A stretch of DNA of 64,000 nt from Davidsoniella eucalypti (Eukaryota > Ascomycota > Sordariomycetes > Microascales > Ceratocystidaceae), in NCBI GenBank assembly GCA_004009845.1, contig RMBW01000139.1, positions 1-64,000 of the forward strand, read 5' to 3'. The position numbers and the translations under genes were made by a program. Within the stretch, counting starts at the first letter, position 1. Each line of letters opens with the position of its first letter. The notes below the pieces were generated by a model, which was given only the letters and a program-made list of their open reading frames with translations, searched no databases and was not told where the DNA came from. Shown in pieces: positions 1-11,176 of the stretch.

Positions 1-1001
1 TAGAACTTACCGAGCGTACTTCGTCCGTCATGCAATCCACTGAAGGTGATGACTACGGCGTTTCAGATCCCGTCGTCACTGCATTCACTACCTTCTCTCG
101 TCTCAACGATGTCGCTGCTGCCGGTAGAGTCGCCGTCGTCCCTACTTCGTCGTATCCCGAGACATTAGTCCACCATGCATCGGCCATAAGCAGCGACTTT
201 GCCATCATCCCCTGGCCCGAGTACGGCAGCATCACCGAAGACCAATATACTGCTTTCTCCAACGCTGGTATTCCTCGCTATCAAGGCCGTGGATACGCTG
301 AATTCGTCCAACAGACTCTTCAAAGCGCGACTTGCCCCACGGCTGTCTTCCTGGATAGAGGCTTTGGTGGTACTACAGCCCCCTCTGCGCGTCCTCCCTT
401 GAGCCGTACCACTAGTGTTCTATCCAGCCGTGCCCGCAGAGATCCTCTGTCTCTACCTATCAAGGACAAGTCACACTCCTTGTTTTTCCCATTCTTTGGC
501 GGTGCCGATGACAGAGCTGCTCTTCGACTTGTCTTGCAACTCTCCAAGAAAGCTAATGTCACTACCTTCATCTTCCACTTCTGCATTGCCGATGGCGATG
601 ATCTTACCACAACCCAGACCATCAACAGCGCCGACCAAAAGACTTCCGGCTCCAAGTTCATCGAGCAGTTGACTGCTGAAGACCATGTCTTGCTATCATC
701 GCTCCCAAGCACTATTTCCACTATGACCAGCAGTAACATCACGTACAGTGAAGTCTCAGTAACACGCCAAAATGTCGTGGCAACTGCTATCGAGATCATG
801 CAACAGAACATCGGCCAGAACCCCCGTAACGCCGGTGATATGGTCGTCGTCGGTCGCCACCACGCCTTCTTAGGTGACAACATCACTGAGGTCGGTAACG
901 AGTTAAAGAATACGGTTGGCCCAGCTGCTTTCGCCGTTTCTGATGCCGGTGTTAAGGCCAGTGTTTTGGTTGTACAGGATACTCGCGTCACTCCAGAGTA
1001 G
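1..1001 (+). CDS. KHA1: K(+)/H(+) antiporter, C-terminal part (KHA1 type), cut by window edge
   Basis: The frame is open from base 1 and ends with TAG at 999-1001, so about 333 C-terminal residues are present; the membrane-spanning exchanger part lies outside the window. The visible part is the soluble tail typical of fungal KHA1 proteins. It has the TAFTTFSRLNDVA and GRVAVVPTSSYPE stretches, then a universal-stress-protein-like region containing FFGGADDRAALRLVLQLSK, and ends in a second alpha/beta segment with MVVVGRHHAF. Family knowledge: KHA1 exchanges K+ for H+ on endomembranes (Golgi-like in yeast) and belongs to the CPA2 antiporters, whose tail is regulatory. No intron is needed in this portion. 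An ATG at 30 is internal to the frame and should not be taken as the start. Identity rests on recall of the family tail, not on an alignment. Confidence 0.85.
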   Translation, partial: ELTERTSSVMQSTEGDDYGVSDPVVTAFTTFSRLNDVAAAGRVAVVPTSSYPETLVHHASAISSDFAIIPWPEYGSITEDQYTAFSNAGIPRYQGRGYAEFVQQTLQSATCPTAVFLDRGFGGTTAPSARPPLSRTTSVLSSRARRDPLSLPIKDKSHSLFFPFFGGADDRAALRLVLQLSKKANVTTFIFHFCIADGDDLTTTQTINSADQKTSGSKFIEQLTAEDHVLLSSLPSTISTMTSSNITYSEVSVTRQNVVATAIEIMQQNIGQNPRNAGDMVVVGRHHAFLGDNITEVGNELKNTVGPAAFAVSDAGVKASVLVVQDTRVTPE

Positions 1002-1349
1002 TGACGAAGAGGAGGCGACATATACCCAAATGTTTTATAATGACAGTCTATGTAGTGATTTTGTTTTTTATGTTTTAATTTACAATGTATCGATACCTTT
1101 TTGTGTTTTTTTTTTCTTGGAATATTGTATCAGTAATATAGTAATGACAAGATAGACACGTGTTTTGGCTGTTTGACACCACAGGCCCGGAAGGAAGAAG
1201 CATAGCCAAAACAACGCCCCTTGATTTCTTTATTCCGTAACTTATAAGAGGGGCACTCCGCGGGCAAGTTGGCCGTATTTGGGATAAACAACTTTGTTCT
1301 ATGTATAAAAAGCTGGAAAATCTAGATAAATATAAACAAACAGTTCTTG

Positions 1350-1625
1350 TTCCTTTGACCCTTTCTATCATAGTGCGCACCATCAGTTGTTGCAGGTGGC
1401 CTCCACAGGTCGCTTTGATGTAGTTCTTGTCCAGGAGCCCTAGCCAAGAGCTGGGGAGAGACGGGTCTTTGTTGGGTTTGGGGATGATCACTATTTCGGC
1501 GACTTTGAAGGCCGCTGGGTGGTGTCTCCACGTTACGCACAAATTAAAGAGCAGAGTTACGAATGCTTTCAAAATGGTAACGGAAATGGAATCGAACCCC
1601 GGACCCGATCCAAGCTCCGAAGCTA
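1350..1625 (-). mobile_element. Decayed non-LTR (LINE, Tad-like) reverse transcriptase fragment
   Basis: A minus-strand frame in this interval reads like the finger region of a LINE reverse transcriptase. It has GPGFDSISVTILKA, matching the usual 'GPDGIP..VLK' block. About 25 residues on comes WRHHPAAFKVAEIVIIPKP, the usual 'P..WK.A.V.PI.KPGK' block, then NKDPSLPSSW before the expected 'RPI.LL' site, which is altered. No catalytic YADD box, endonuclease or second ORF is visible nearby, and downstream residues stop resembling the family. It is therefore a short dead relic rather than an element able to move. The clade assignment (Tad-like) is inference from fungal frequency. It lies between the antiporter and a lineage-variable gene. 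Confidence 0.6.
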
Positions 1626-1971
1626 GAAGCTTCGATAGTGCTAAGGATTCATACCACTTCCTACAACCCTCGGGGCCGTCCAATGACGAATCTTTCCCCT
1701 TCGTCGAGCTCCGGTGTCTTATGATCTTGGACGTTAAATATAATCAGATCAAACTAGGGGACCTGTTGGAATCTTTCATATTTGGGATAGATATGACCCG
1801 GTTATAGTGAAATAATTGAAACTTCCTCGGGCAGGTCTTTTCGAACAAACCGCAGCGATTATTTTACCGCCCATAAAAATATGATGTAATCGAGTCGGGA
1901 TGTAGAAACGTAGCAACAAGAGACAAGATTCCTGACCCCTATCGAGTGTGTCTCCCTAAGCTTTTAGCAAG

Positions 1972-2037
1972 TGGTGCCTAACTGGTGCTTGACTGGTGCC
2001 TAACTAGTGCCTAACTGGTGCCTAACTAACGCCTAAG
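1972..2037 (+). repeat. 11-bp minisatellite, six units
   Basis: Six head-to-tail 11-bp units with consensus TGGTGCCTAAC: 1972-1982, 1983-1993 (two changes), 1994-2004, 2005-2015 (one change), 2016-2026 and a diverged last copy 2027-2037. It lies between the reverse-transcriptase relic and the Crinkler-like gene. No coding frame uses it. It may be a transposon-end remnant or an ordinary minisatellite. Confidence 0.9.
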
Positions 2038-2396
2038 AAGTTGATATATTATTCCTAACTGTATGAAAGCAATTTAGTGGGCAGTGTTCTGTAGTAAAGA
2101 AGTAAGTAAGCTGATTGCTTAAGCAGTAGCTATAGCTAAATAAAACCACAACATTTTATGATTTGCTGATTGGAAGATAACCAGCTACAAACTTATATTA
2201 AAAGGCTGTTTTTGTTTTCTGCTGGCACATCTACAACTTGCATCAATCATCTTCTGTCGAGTCAACTATAATAGAAAAACATCGGACAACATTCAGTCTT
2301 ACGCGCTCCGAATATACATTTATTTTACTGAGATTTCTCGCTTCATCTTCTATAACCAACTAAACACGACACTTGATTTGAATATCGCAGTTTGTC

Positions 2397-4964
2397 ATGG
2401 AAGAGGGAAAGCAAAAGGTAAAATGGCAAGTCAAAGTTATTCAATGATATATAACTAACAATTATCAACGATAGGTTGTTGAAGCTACAACAACCAAGGC
2501 TACAGTGGATGCAAAATCCAATGCAGATCTAGTAGCTCCATATTCGACAGCAGACAATGATCAACAAGAGGAGAATAAACGCCTCAGAGAAGAATTAAGA
2601 CTCCGCGACGAAGAAATTCGACGCCTCAAAAAAGAACCGCGACAGACAATTGAACGTGAAAGAGAAGAAATGCGACAGACAATTGAACGCGAAAGAGAAG
2701 AAATGCGACAGACAATTAAACGTGAAAAGGCTCCTTCAACATTCCACACATTTGTTTATTTCAATTTTGCAATGAACTATCGAACACTAGAATTGTATCC
2801 GGCAGATTCAAAGTTGCTCACAACAGGTAGCCCTACCTCAGTTCACCACAGGTTCTATCCCCGTGAGCTTCGCCCCTGGACCGACTTTGAAGCTATTCAT
2901 GAATCTTCATTTTCCTTACTCGAGTCGACCTTCAAGGATGAAGGTTTATTCTCTAGCATCTCAAATATTGGTAGCAGGCAATTTTTGCTGAGAAGCGTCC
3001 AACTAGGATGTGAGATGGATGTTGTTTACTTCCACAGAGATACAATCGAAGGTCCAGTCACAGAAATCATCAACGCCTATCTAAAAGCCCAACCTAGTGT
3101 TGTCACCAATAATGAGGCTGTTGCCGCTACTGACTCAAACGATCCGGCCTCCCTGGACAATATTGTCTTCATCAGCAACCCCCGCTTTACAGATGATTTT
3201 ATAGCATATTTGCAGAATATTTCAAGGCAACTTGGCATAGATGCTCCTGCTTCTGCTTCTGCTTTGGATGCAGACCCACCACGCGATCCACTGATACAAT
3301 TTGCTACAATGTCATCGACTGCCCAAGAACCACCGAACAGTCTATCTAATGACTTTCACGTAGGACCTTTACCTGAATTCAACCCCCAAAAGCGAAGGGC
3401 ACAATCACCACCTGCTGGCAGCGAACAACGCCCGTCAAAATCCATTTCACCTACTCGACCATCTTTTGCAGATAGAACATGTTTCAAGAGACGGTTCAAG
3501 ACACATGAGAGAAAGCTGTTCGTCATAGAGTTCAAGGCAGCCCACAAAGTCTCACCAGAACAAGTGGACCAGATTCTTAGGTCTAATCAAGACAGTTCCA
3601 TTTTTAGTGATGTGATAACATCCTCACAGTTGCAGACGAATGCTGACGCGGATGAGCCACAAGTCGGCATTTCTAAGGTCGTTTCAAGATTCTTTGTGCA
3701 AGCTATTTGCCAAGTATACCATTATATGACAACTGGGGGCTTGTTGTATGGATATTTAGCAACTGGTCAAGTCATACTTCTTTTGCATATTGACAAAGAA
3801 GACCCGGGACTATTGCATTACCGTGTCTTTTCATATGACCAAAACACGCCCGATATTCCCTTTCAGGATGCCAATGTTCTCATACCAGAGATAAGCCCTA
3901 CCGAAGACATTCGCAATTCCATCAAACAAACTCCCTTAGCACTCGTTTCTACTCTAGCACTACTTAGCCTTCGACAGCCTATACTAAACGAAGATCAGTT
4001 GGCAAATCGACAACTGCAACTTGTTACTTGGCCCAACTTGTACCCTACCGGGGAAGATGATGTTCGTGATGCTCCCCAGACAGCATTACCATCATTGAAA
4101 AACTCGCCATTGCCGGACTTTTCCAAATCTCTTCTTACCAGCCGCACCAAAGACAACATCATTCGCCAACCTGTAAAGAAAGCAGTCAAAAGAGCACCAA
4201 CTGACAAATGTAAGCCTTCCACTCTGTTAAGCACTGGCCCTAGCGCAACAAAGCCAAAGCCCCATGATAAATTCTGCACTCAAGAATGCCTCCTGGGTCT
4301 CCAGAGGGGCACTCCATTGGATGTTCAATGTCCCAATTGGGAGTTACACCAGGCCGCTGTCAAGTCAAGCTTTGCGGGAGTGTATTTCCACCCTATAACC
4401 ATGGCAGAGTTGTGTGTGGTTATTAAAAGCCAGCTAGACACTGACCTGGGCTCATATTGCCAAGTGACCTCAGCACAGGGGTTCATTGGGTCCATTGTCA
4501 AACTCACTGCACACCCTTATGGGTATACATTTGTAGGCAAAGCTGTTGTAGATGTATGCCTCCCCATTATCAAGTATGAGATGCAAGTGTATGATCGGTT
4601 GTACAGCTTGCAGGGCTCCATTGTGCCAGTATGTTTAGGCTACGTTTCGCTGGAAAAGAATCTCTGTATAAATTTTCAAATAAACAGACATATTCTTCTA
4701 ATGTCATACTCGGGCCGACCAGTGGCCAGTCTAGAGGGGACTAATTTTGATTTCTTGGAATCGAAAATTCATGAGCTAGGAGTTGACCACGGTGATATTA
4801 GAGAGCCGAACGTTTTATACCACGAGCAGTACAAACGACATATGATCATCGACTTTGATCGTTCCCGTTTATATCCGCTAGAACTAGAGGATCATCCTAA
4901 GAGAAGCGGCCAGGACGACATCAGCAATGAGGAGGTTCAAAACAAGAGGCCCCGTCATCAATAA
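2397..4964 (+). CDS. Crinkler-type protein: coiled coil, PD-(D/E)xK nuclease-like domain and kinase-like domain
   Basis: Two exons, 2397-2417 and 2475-4964, give 836 residues. The 7-codon first exon (MEEGKQK) is joined across a 57-nt GTAAAA..TAG intron. Residues 30-90 form a charged Glu/Arg coiled coil with an 11-residue repeat. Residues 90-180 match the header found in many fungal Crinkler-like proteins. Residue 359 lies in VIEFKAAHK, an ExK motif fitting a restriction-endonuclease-like core, followed by a YGYLATGQ block around 430. The C-terminus is a compact kinase-like domain with FVGKAV (VAIK-like Lys), HGDIREPNVL (catalytic loop, residue 779) and IDFDRS (metal-binding DFD, residue 800). 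Family knowledge: REase-kinase proteins of this layout are described as Crinkler-related effectors or conflict proteins. No signal peptide is visible. The host function is unknown. The catalytic residues seem present, so activity is possible but inferred. Confidence 0.8.
2640..2728 (+). repeat. 33-bp in-frame coding repeat (2.7 units)
   Basis: Two near-identical 33-bp units (2640-2672, 2673-2705) and a partial third (2706-2728) encode RQTIEREREEM, RQTIEREREEM and RQTIKREK. Unit length is a multiple of three, so copy-number change lengthens or shortens the coiled coil without a frameshift. Confidence 0.9.
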
Positions 4965-6376
4965 GCCTTGAATAATCAGAGTGACTTTCGGATTTTCATG
5001 GTGTCTTTGTTTGTTAAGGTTAGGGAAGGATTTTTACATGTCTGTCTATCTATCGTTTTGAATTTTATAAATGTATAAACTTTCATGTACAGGGCTATCC
5101 GACCACTAGGGGTAGCCACCTTTGAACTGAGTCATATCCTACTGAAGATGCCAAGATATAGAGCATGATAAACTACTTTTGATTTTACATTTCAACTTTT
5201 GTCTTGAGGGCCGCATGTGTTTCTTTGCACTGTTCTTTCACTTGTGTTATTTCGTTACGTTGTTGCTATAGTTTCTACTTGCTTTATTGCTACTTTTAGA
5301 GAATCTGACATGAAAAGATACGGCGTCAGTCTCGGATTGACTGACTTGAAAGGCTTATGCTATAAAACCGGGCTGTAGAAGTGCCAGTTTTGTATATTGG
5401 CAGAGTGCGTAAATATTGGTGAATTTCAGCCAAGAAACAATAAGTTATTATATTTCTTTCTATTGCCAGCAGCTCTATCCATTTATCGATGAGCTTCTTC
5501 TTGGTGACTTTCATTTCATTAATCGAGTATTCATACATTATCATGCTAACAAAGACAAAAGTAAGTGTATATTAGTTATCATCGCAATATCAAGCCCTGA
5601 ACGAGAGGTCATCATCTGGTGGCCCTTCAGGGCGAGGTTTTGTGTGTACATATCTGTAGATATAGACTTAAAATAATAATAACAATAATAATACAATGGT
5701 GCTATCTAGTCACTTGCGGTGATAAAAGCACGACGACGGGATCCTGACACCGCGGTTTGAATATCCGGAAACTTCAAAATACAGCCTTGAATAAGCATCC
5801 AAACATTGCTGTTAAGCGGGACGAAAGCAGAGGATAAGAAATTACCAAGTTGCAATGATGATGTTTATAGTCCGGTAAGATCGTGAGGGGGAGAGGCCCT
5901 TACCAGCCGGATATACGCGAAAGAGCGGCACTACGGACACAGGGAGTCTCGATCCATGGATTATCGGATCCGCGCATGATTCCCATGTTGTCGGGTATGA
6001 TTAAGGCTGATCAGGTCTGTATGGCTGTAGATATAGCTAGGATTCGGTATACATATACACACAGCTATACAGCCTATCTCTATCATTCCAAGGGCGCAAT
6101 TTTCCGTGTATTATGTAATCAGCTCCAGAAAAAGTGGTCACCAATAATAGTTAATCTAACGTCAACTGTGACTTCACGAACAGACCTAGCATATAGCACT
6201 CAGTGACTGCAATTCTCAGCACTTTAGCTATCTTTGCTTAAGTTTTCATATTCTCTGTTATATTCTCATTCTCTAGAAAGTCTTGTATTTCTAGCTTCTC
6301 ACTTTTTTTTTTCTATCAGACCGAACACAAGAATTTTAAAAAAAAATATATACATAAAAAAAAAAAACCCCCAGCC
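4965..6376. other. Intergenic, no convincing gene; AAT microsatellite
   Basis: Short frames of up to 107 codons have no recognisable domain and no conserved composition. An imperfect AAT run sits at 5671-5693. A T-rich tract followed by an A run at 6346-6367 precedes the hydrolase start and may be promoter or 5' leader sequence. Otherwise nothing supported. Confidence 0.5.
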
Positions 6377-7739
6377 ATGTCTTTCTTACCTTCATCATCA
6401 CGACTTTTCCGCCAGCAGAATATACGAGCTGCATGTTTTCATAGCTATGCTGCCAGAGTAGCTCCAGTTCCGGCTGCTTTCAGGAATGTGCCTACTGTAC
6501 AGCTTTCTTTTGAGATTCACCATCCTCCGCAGCCTCTTAATGAATCTCCGCGTCCTATTATTTTCATGCACGGTTTGTTTGGTTGCAAGAAGAATAACCG
6601 TACTATGAGCAAGTAAGTCGTCCGGATATCTCATATATATATCAGATATTCTCCTGTATCTATCATATAAACTGTCTCGAAGCCCTGTATAATCGATTTA
6701 CCGGTGTGTTTCGTTAATAGAAGAAGAAGAAGAAAAAAACTAACAGTCACCCTTCAGAGTACTGGCTCGTGAATTAAGACGCCCTGTTTACAACATCGTA
6801 AGTAACTCATCACTTCTCATATATACCAGATACCAAAATCGATATTAACCCTCATCCAACACCAGGACTTGAGAAACCATGGCGACTCTCCTCGCGCCTC
6901 TCGCCATGATTACATCTCTCTAGCCGCCGATGTCTACGCCTTCATCGACCACCTAAAAATGGACAAGCCCACCGTTATCGGCCACTCGATGGGTGCCAAG
7001 ACCGCCATGACTCTGGCTCTTGCTGCTCCAGATTCCATCACTGATTTGATTCCCGTCGATAATTCGCCCTTGGATCAGGCACTTGGAAGTGATTTTCCCA
7101 AATATGTCTCGGTTATGGAGCACATTGAACACAAGAATTGCATGACTCGCTCGGAAGCTGATAAGATCATGGAGCCGTACGAGCCTGTAAGTCATCCCAT
7201 TGCCATTGTTTACCACGTCGATATTCATGTCTATCTTGATATGCATAAATTCCCAAATCTGGCCAACTAACATCCACTACATACAGTCTCTACCTATCCG
7301 CCAGTTCCTTCTACAGAATCTCTTTCGTCCTGCTCACGGCACACCCTTCAAGTTCCGCAACCCTCTAGACGTCATCGCCAAATCTCTCGGTCACATGGGC
7401 GATTTCCCCTTCAAGAATCCCAACGAGGCTCGTTTTAAGAAACCTGCTCTGTTTGTTCGTGGAACTAAGAGTACTTATGTCCCAGACGAGGCTATTCCTT
7501 TGATTGGAGATTTCTTCCCTCGCTTCACCATGGTCGACATCGAAGCTGGTCATTGGGTTATATCTGAAAACCCTGGTCAATTCAAGGATGGTATGTGTTA
7601 GGGTTACCAGAACCCTGAGTTGTTACTAACCTCTCTTGATTTCCCCCGCTATCTAAATTGTAAGGCAAATTTCACTAACTATTTCAAACTTTTGTGTGTA
7701 GTCGTTGTTGAGTTCCTCACCCGTGAGGAGTCGAATTAG
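6377..7739 (+). CDS. IMO32: Mitochondrial alpha/beta hydrolase, ABHD11/Imo32 family
   Basis: Five exons: 6377-6612, 6768-6797 (30 nt), 6866-7186, 7287-7590 and 7702-7739. The N-terminus MSFLPSSSRLFRQQNIRAACF is Ser/Arg-rich without acidic residues, as in a mitochondrial presequence. The hydrolase core starts with PIIFMHGLFGCKKN (oxyanion loop) and continues to DLRNHGDSPRA. The nucleophile elbow is GHSMG. Late in the chain IEAGHWVISENP supplies the catalytic His. Family knowledge: yeast Imo32 is a mitochondrial processing-peptidase/Oct1 substrate, and human ABHD11 protects the 2-oxoglutarate dehydrogenase complex. The fungal substrate is uncertain. Exon 2 is needed to restore KVLARELRRPVYNI. 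The gene converges with the eS1 gene 460 bp downstream. Confidence 0.88.
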
Positions 7740-8200
7740 ACTACTTGCATTAATTTTTTTTATTGGATATGGAGTTGTTTAATTGGAGGGGCATCGTAAA
7801 TATAGAATTAGTTATATGTTTAATTACCTTGCTTTGTAGACCTACAGATATATCACGTTTTTCCGTTTCGACCTCATATCATCACTTGTATGCAATAATT
7901 CAACTTGAACACAATATAGTAGACGTACACTACCAGGGGAAACAAAATGATCTTTAACTGTTTTTTGGGGCATTAAACATCACTGAATTTTTTTCTACCA
8001 GGCCGAATTCACCAGACTTTTTTCTGGGACATAGAAATTTGAAAAGGCAATACCTGAGCTGGAACTGCCTAAATGCCGAACCCAAGCAATGGAAAAACTA
8101 CACAATGCTAGAAGTTTTTTTTTTCCACATACCCGCTGTGGGCTCATAATCCTGCACACGCCCTCGAAATATTTGGTCACAAAACAACAGTGTTTATTGT

Positions 8201-9475
8201 TTACACCTCCTCAAGGACGCGCTCCTTGAACTCACGCTCAACCTTGTGGCCGGACTCATCAGTGGTGGACTCGCCGTGCAGGGCCATCAGGGAACCCAGG
8301 TCGAACTTGGGCTGCTTCAGCAGCTTGACCTTGCGGATGTGAACCTGAGTATCAAGAGTTAGCAAAATTGATTTCAAGTAGAGAGATATATACATTGAAA
8401 TTCGTTTGTGGAGAAGAGACTCACGTTCTGGAGGGGGTAGATGCCCTGGGTGGACTTCTCAATCTCACGGCCGATGACCTCGGGGATCAGCTTGGTGGTG
8501 AGCTGGGTGAGGGTGCAGCTTGAGGCCTCACGCTGGATGATCTCGGTCATCTTGCGGCGGATAGCGCGGATTTGGGAAGAGGCAGCGTAGGTGGTCTTCT
8601 TGACCTGGTTCTGTCTCCGCTTAGTGAAAGCGATGGCGAACAGGCGGAGGAGGTACTCGTCGGTGGTCTTGACGGTGACGTTGGCCTCGATCAGAGTCTG
8701 CCACTTGCGGACGAGCGAGCGGAGCTTATCGGAGGTGAAGTCCAGACCGTGGAAGTTTGTTAGGCAGTTGCGGCCCTGGATCTCGTCGACACGGAGGCGA
8801 ACCTTGCGGAACGAGTGCTCCTCATCCTTCTGCAGATCGGCGAGGGAGACCTCGACGACACGGCCCTTCAGGGAGTCGTTGGCGTTCTTGAGACCAGCGG
8901 TACGGTTGACCAGGGTCTTGCCGACGCTATAATGAAAGATATATGGTCAGTATTTCTGACCTTGATGGAAGTTTTGTGTAGATCGGTTTGGCGATCGACC
9001 AAGTGGGTTTGGAGAACATTGGATAAAATCAATGAAGTCGTAATTGATCGTAACGAAGCGTGCTGAAAATGTGGATTGCGAAGATCGTTCGTGTGCGTTC
9101 GGCTGATTAGAGGGGTACTCACTCGCGAACCTCGAAAGGCGCAGGGGCCTGTGGATTAAGTTAGTATTTTTTTTATTACTTGTTTATATGTATATTTGCG
9201 ACGCTATTTATCGTACCTTGATCGAGTACCAGTCCTTGCGGGAGAAGGGGTCGACGGTCTTCTTCTTGAGGCCCTTCTTGCCCTTAGAGAGGCGCTTGTT
9301 CCTGAAGAAAAATGGACATCAGCATTGGTGTGTTTAATTTGAGATCTATTGTGTTGTTGACCATTTTGAGATTGAGAGAGAGATTGCTCGATTCGAGAGA
9401 CGTTGATCGGAAATCGGAGAATCGAGAGGGGGAGGTTTCGCATAAGGTGAGGTAGTCTTACTTTCCGACAGCCAT
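8201..9475 (-). CDS. RPS1: 40S ribosomal protein eS1 (S3Ae family)
   Basis: Five exons on the minus strand: 9462-9475 (14 nt), 9217-9301, 9123-9148 (26 nt), 8425-8926 and 8201-8344, giving 256 residues, the usual eS1 length. The start MAVGKNKRLSKGKKGLKKK is the standard N-terminus, followed by TVDPFSRKDWYSIKAP, VGKTLVNRTAG, LVRKWQTLIEANVTVKTTD and the C-terminal HIRKVKLLKQPKFD. The protein is a structural part of the small ribosomal subunit near the mRNA exit channel. Four introns clustered toward the 5' end, with a first exon of only four and two-thirds codons, are typical of fungal ribosomal protein genes. Codon use is strongly biased to C- and G-ending codons, as expected for high expression. 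Confidence 0.95.
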
Positions 9476-10573
9476 ATTGTGATGATGCTGAACCAGTCGG
9501 TCTTTGGATGGTTAGAGATTGACGGGGAGAAGAATTTCACAGTGAGGAAGGTGGGCGTTTGAGGGTGGTGGAATTTTAGGATTTCTTCAAAAAAATGTGC
9601 GTGCTAGAACAAAGTCTGTGGGCCGAAGCAGCCCAAAATTGAAAATCATGCACGTGACTTTGTAAATTCGACTCTAAAACTTGACCCCACCATGAGCCCT
9701 GGGTAGCGCCACAACAAACTCGAGTGTGGCACATAAATATGGGGACAGTATCTTAGTTAGTCCACAACTACAACTCAAAATAAGAATTACAGGAACTTGC
9801 CAACACATCACTCCATGTCGCAAAATGCCGACATGTGATTGGACATTATTTAGTATGCTAGGACGCTAGTATGAATTCAGCATGCATGAGAAGAACGAAC
9901 AATAGAGACAAAAAAGATGCGCACATTCAAGTTTGGAGTAACAGTAGTACATGAGAATAGGCAGAGTTTGAAGAGAAAAAAAGTTGCATATATGTATAAA
10001 TCTATTATGTACGATGCAAGAAGAAAAGAAGAAAAAAAAGAGTTGTAGATGCGAAGTATTCTGATGTTCCGGGGGTATCCTCCAAATTCCATGCCAATTC
10101 ATGATCATAATCGTTAAACAAACCAAAAATCCCAAACCAAATCCAAGCCTGAACAAAGAAACTCGCTTCCGCGCTGATAGCGGCCATTGTGATGTGAGAG
10201 GTAATGATAGAACAAGGCGACTGTAAAAATATGTTGTGTGCGTGTACCATACAGTCGAACATGGTAACGAAAGCCCTTATAAGCCAGCCGAAACAAGGTC
10301 GGTCAGCTTGGTTGGGTAGAAATGCGGTGCAAAAAATGATGTAATAACATCATCGTGCAGTGGGAGTGCAGTTGCGAGTTGTGAAATTCGCAGAGCAAAG
10401 GAGCATGTAGGAACGCTGTCTCACAACCGAGACTCTAGCGATGGCTACATATCATGCACTGGACTGACTGTACTGCGCTGGCTCACGCAAAAGAGAGCAG
10501 CAGCGAGAGAAAGAAGAAAATCAAATCAAAATGAATGTAAGGGAGAGTCGATCAAGCAGTAAACGAGGCTGGT
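9476..10573. other. Promoter side of eS1 and 3' side of the next gene; no gene seen
   Basis: The stretch holds the upstream region of the ribosomal protein gene and the downstream region of the minus-strand gene at 10.57 kb. Short frames at 9866-10296 overlap one another on the same strand and show no domain. No RNA gene recognised. Confidence 0.4.
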
Positions 10574-11176
10574 CTACAGCTCCATCTGCTGCTCTTCGCA
10601 CTCGAGCTCATCGCGGCCGTCCCAGCTACCAAAGCGTGGGAAGCTGACATAAGCATTGGATACTGTGGGAAACAGGTTAGATTCTGTGCAGACGAGCGGC
10701 ATATGAATCAAGACAAACTTACGAGAGATGGATCGCTCGTTCAGAGACGAACCAGTGTGGGCAGTGACAACTGAAGACGCACTTTTTGGGCTGAGGGGTT
10801 CTGTGGGAGACCGGGAATCACAGGATAACGGAGATCCAACAGGAGAGGAGAAGCTGCTGTGCTGGGTAGAGACGACAACAACACGAGAGAGGATATCAGC
10901 AGCAGTGTGGGTGCGGCCAGAGCTTGATGGCGAGCGGCTGACGCTGATCTTTTCGGTGGTGATACTGGGCTCGCCGGTAGCCTGGGTGCGGAGCAGGCTC
11001 GGTCTCTTGTGCTCGTTGGACACTGAGCAGCGTGACGAGGACGAGCTTCTTCTACGCATGCCGCCAATATTGGCAAAGAAGCCAGTCATGCCGCAGTTGG
11101 TGTTAGGGCCGTAGTTGGTGGGCAGAGCAGACGCCTCTACCGAGTAGTAGCGCGAGTAAAACGGTGAGCAAACCAT
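10574..11176 (-). CDS. Unidentified Ser-rich protein, 180 residues
   Basis: Two exons, 10723-11176 and 10574-10662, joined over a 60-nt intron (GTAAGT..CAG); the length is a multiple of three, so the unspliced frame is also open. I chose the first true ATG, 11174-11176. Features: MVCSPFYSRYYSVEAS at the start, then PTNYGPNTNCGMTGFFANIGG and an RRRSSSSSR run, a long Ser/Thr/Pro-rich disordered middle with several SP dipeptides, and a short ordered-looking tail SNAYVSFPRFGSWDG ending in acidic EELECEEQQ-like residues. The two ends look conserved and the middle does not. I do not recognise the family. The SP sites suggest phosphorylation by proline-directed kinases. The very large upstream space hints at complex regulation (inference). 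Confidence 0.6.
   Translation of the reverse strand: MVCSPFYSRYYSVEASALPTNYGPNTNCGMTGFFANIGGMRRRSSSSSRCSVSNEHKRPSLLRTQATGEPSITTEKISVSRSPSSSGRTHTAADILSRVVVVSTQHSSFSSPVGSPLSCDSRSPTEPLSPKSASSVVTAHTGSSLNERSISRKFVLIHMPLVCTESNLFPTVSNAYVSFPRFGSWDGRDELECEEQQMEL

Noticed and set aside
1590..1640. tRNA-like T-arm text (ATCGAACCCCGG) suggesting a tRNA gene
   Set aside because: No matching acceptor stem, anticodon arm or B/A box spacing; it lies inside the reverse-transcriptase relic.
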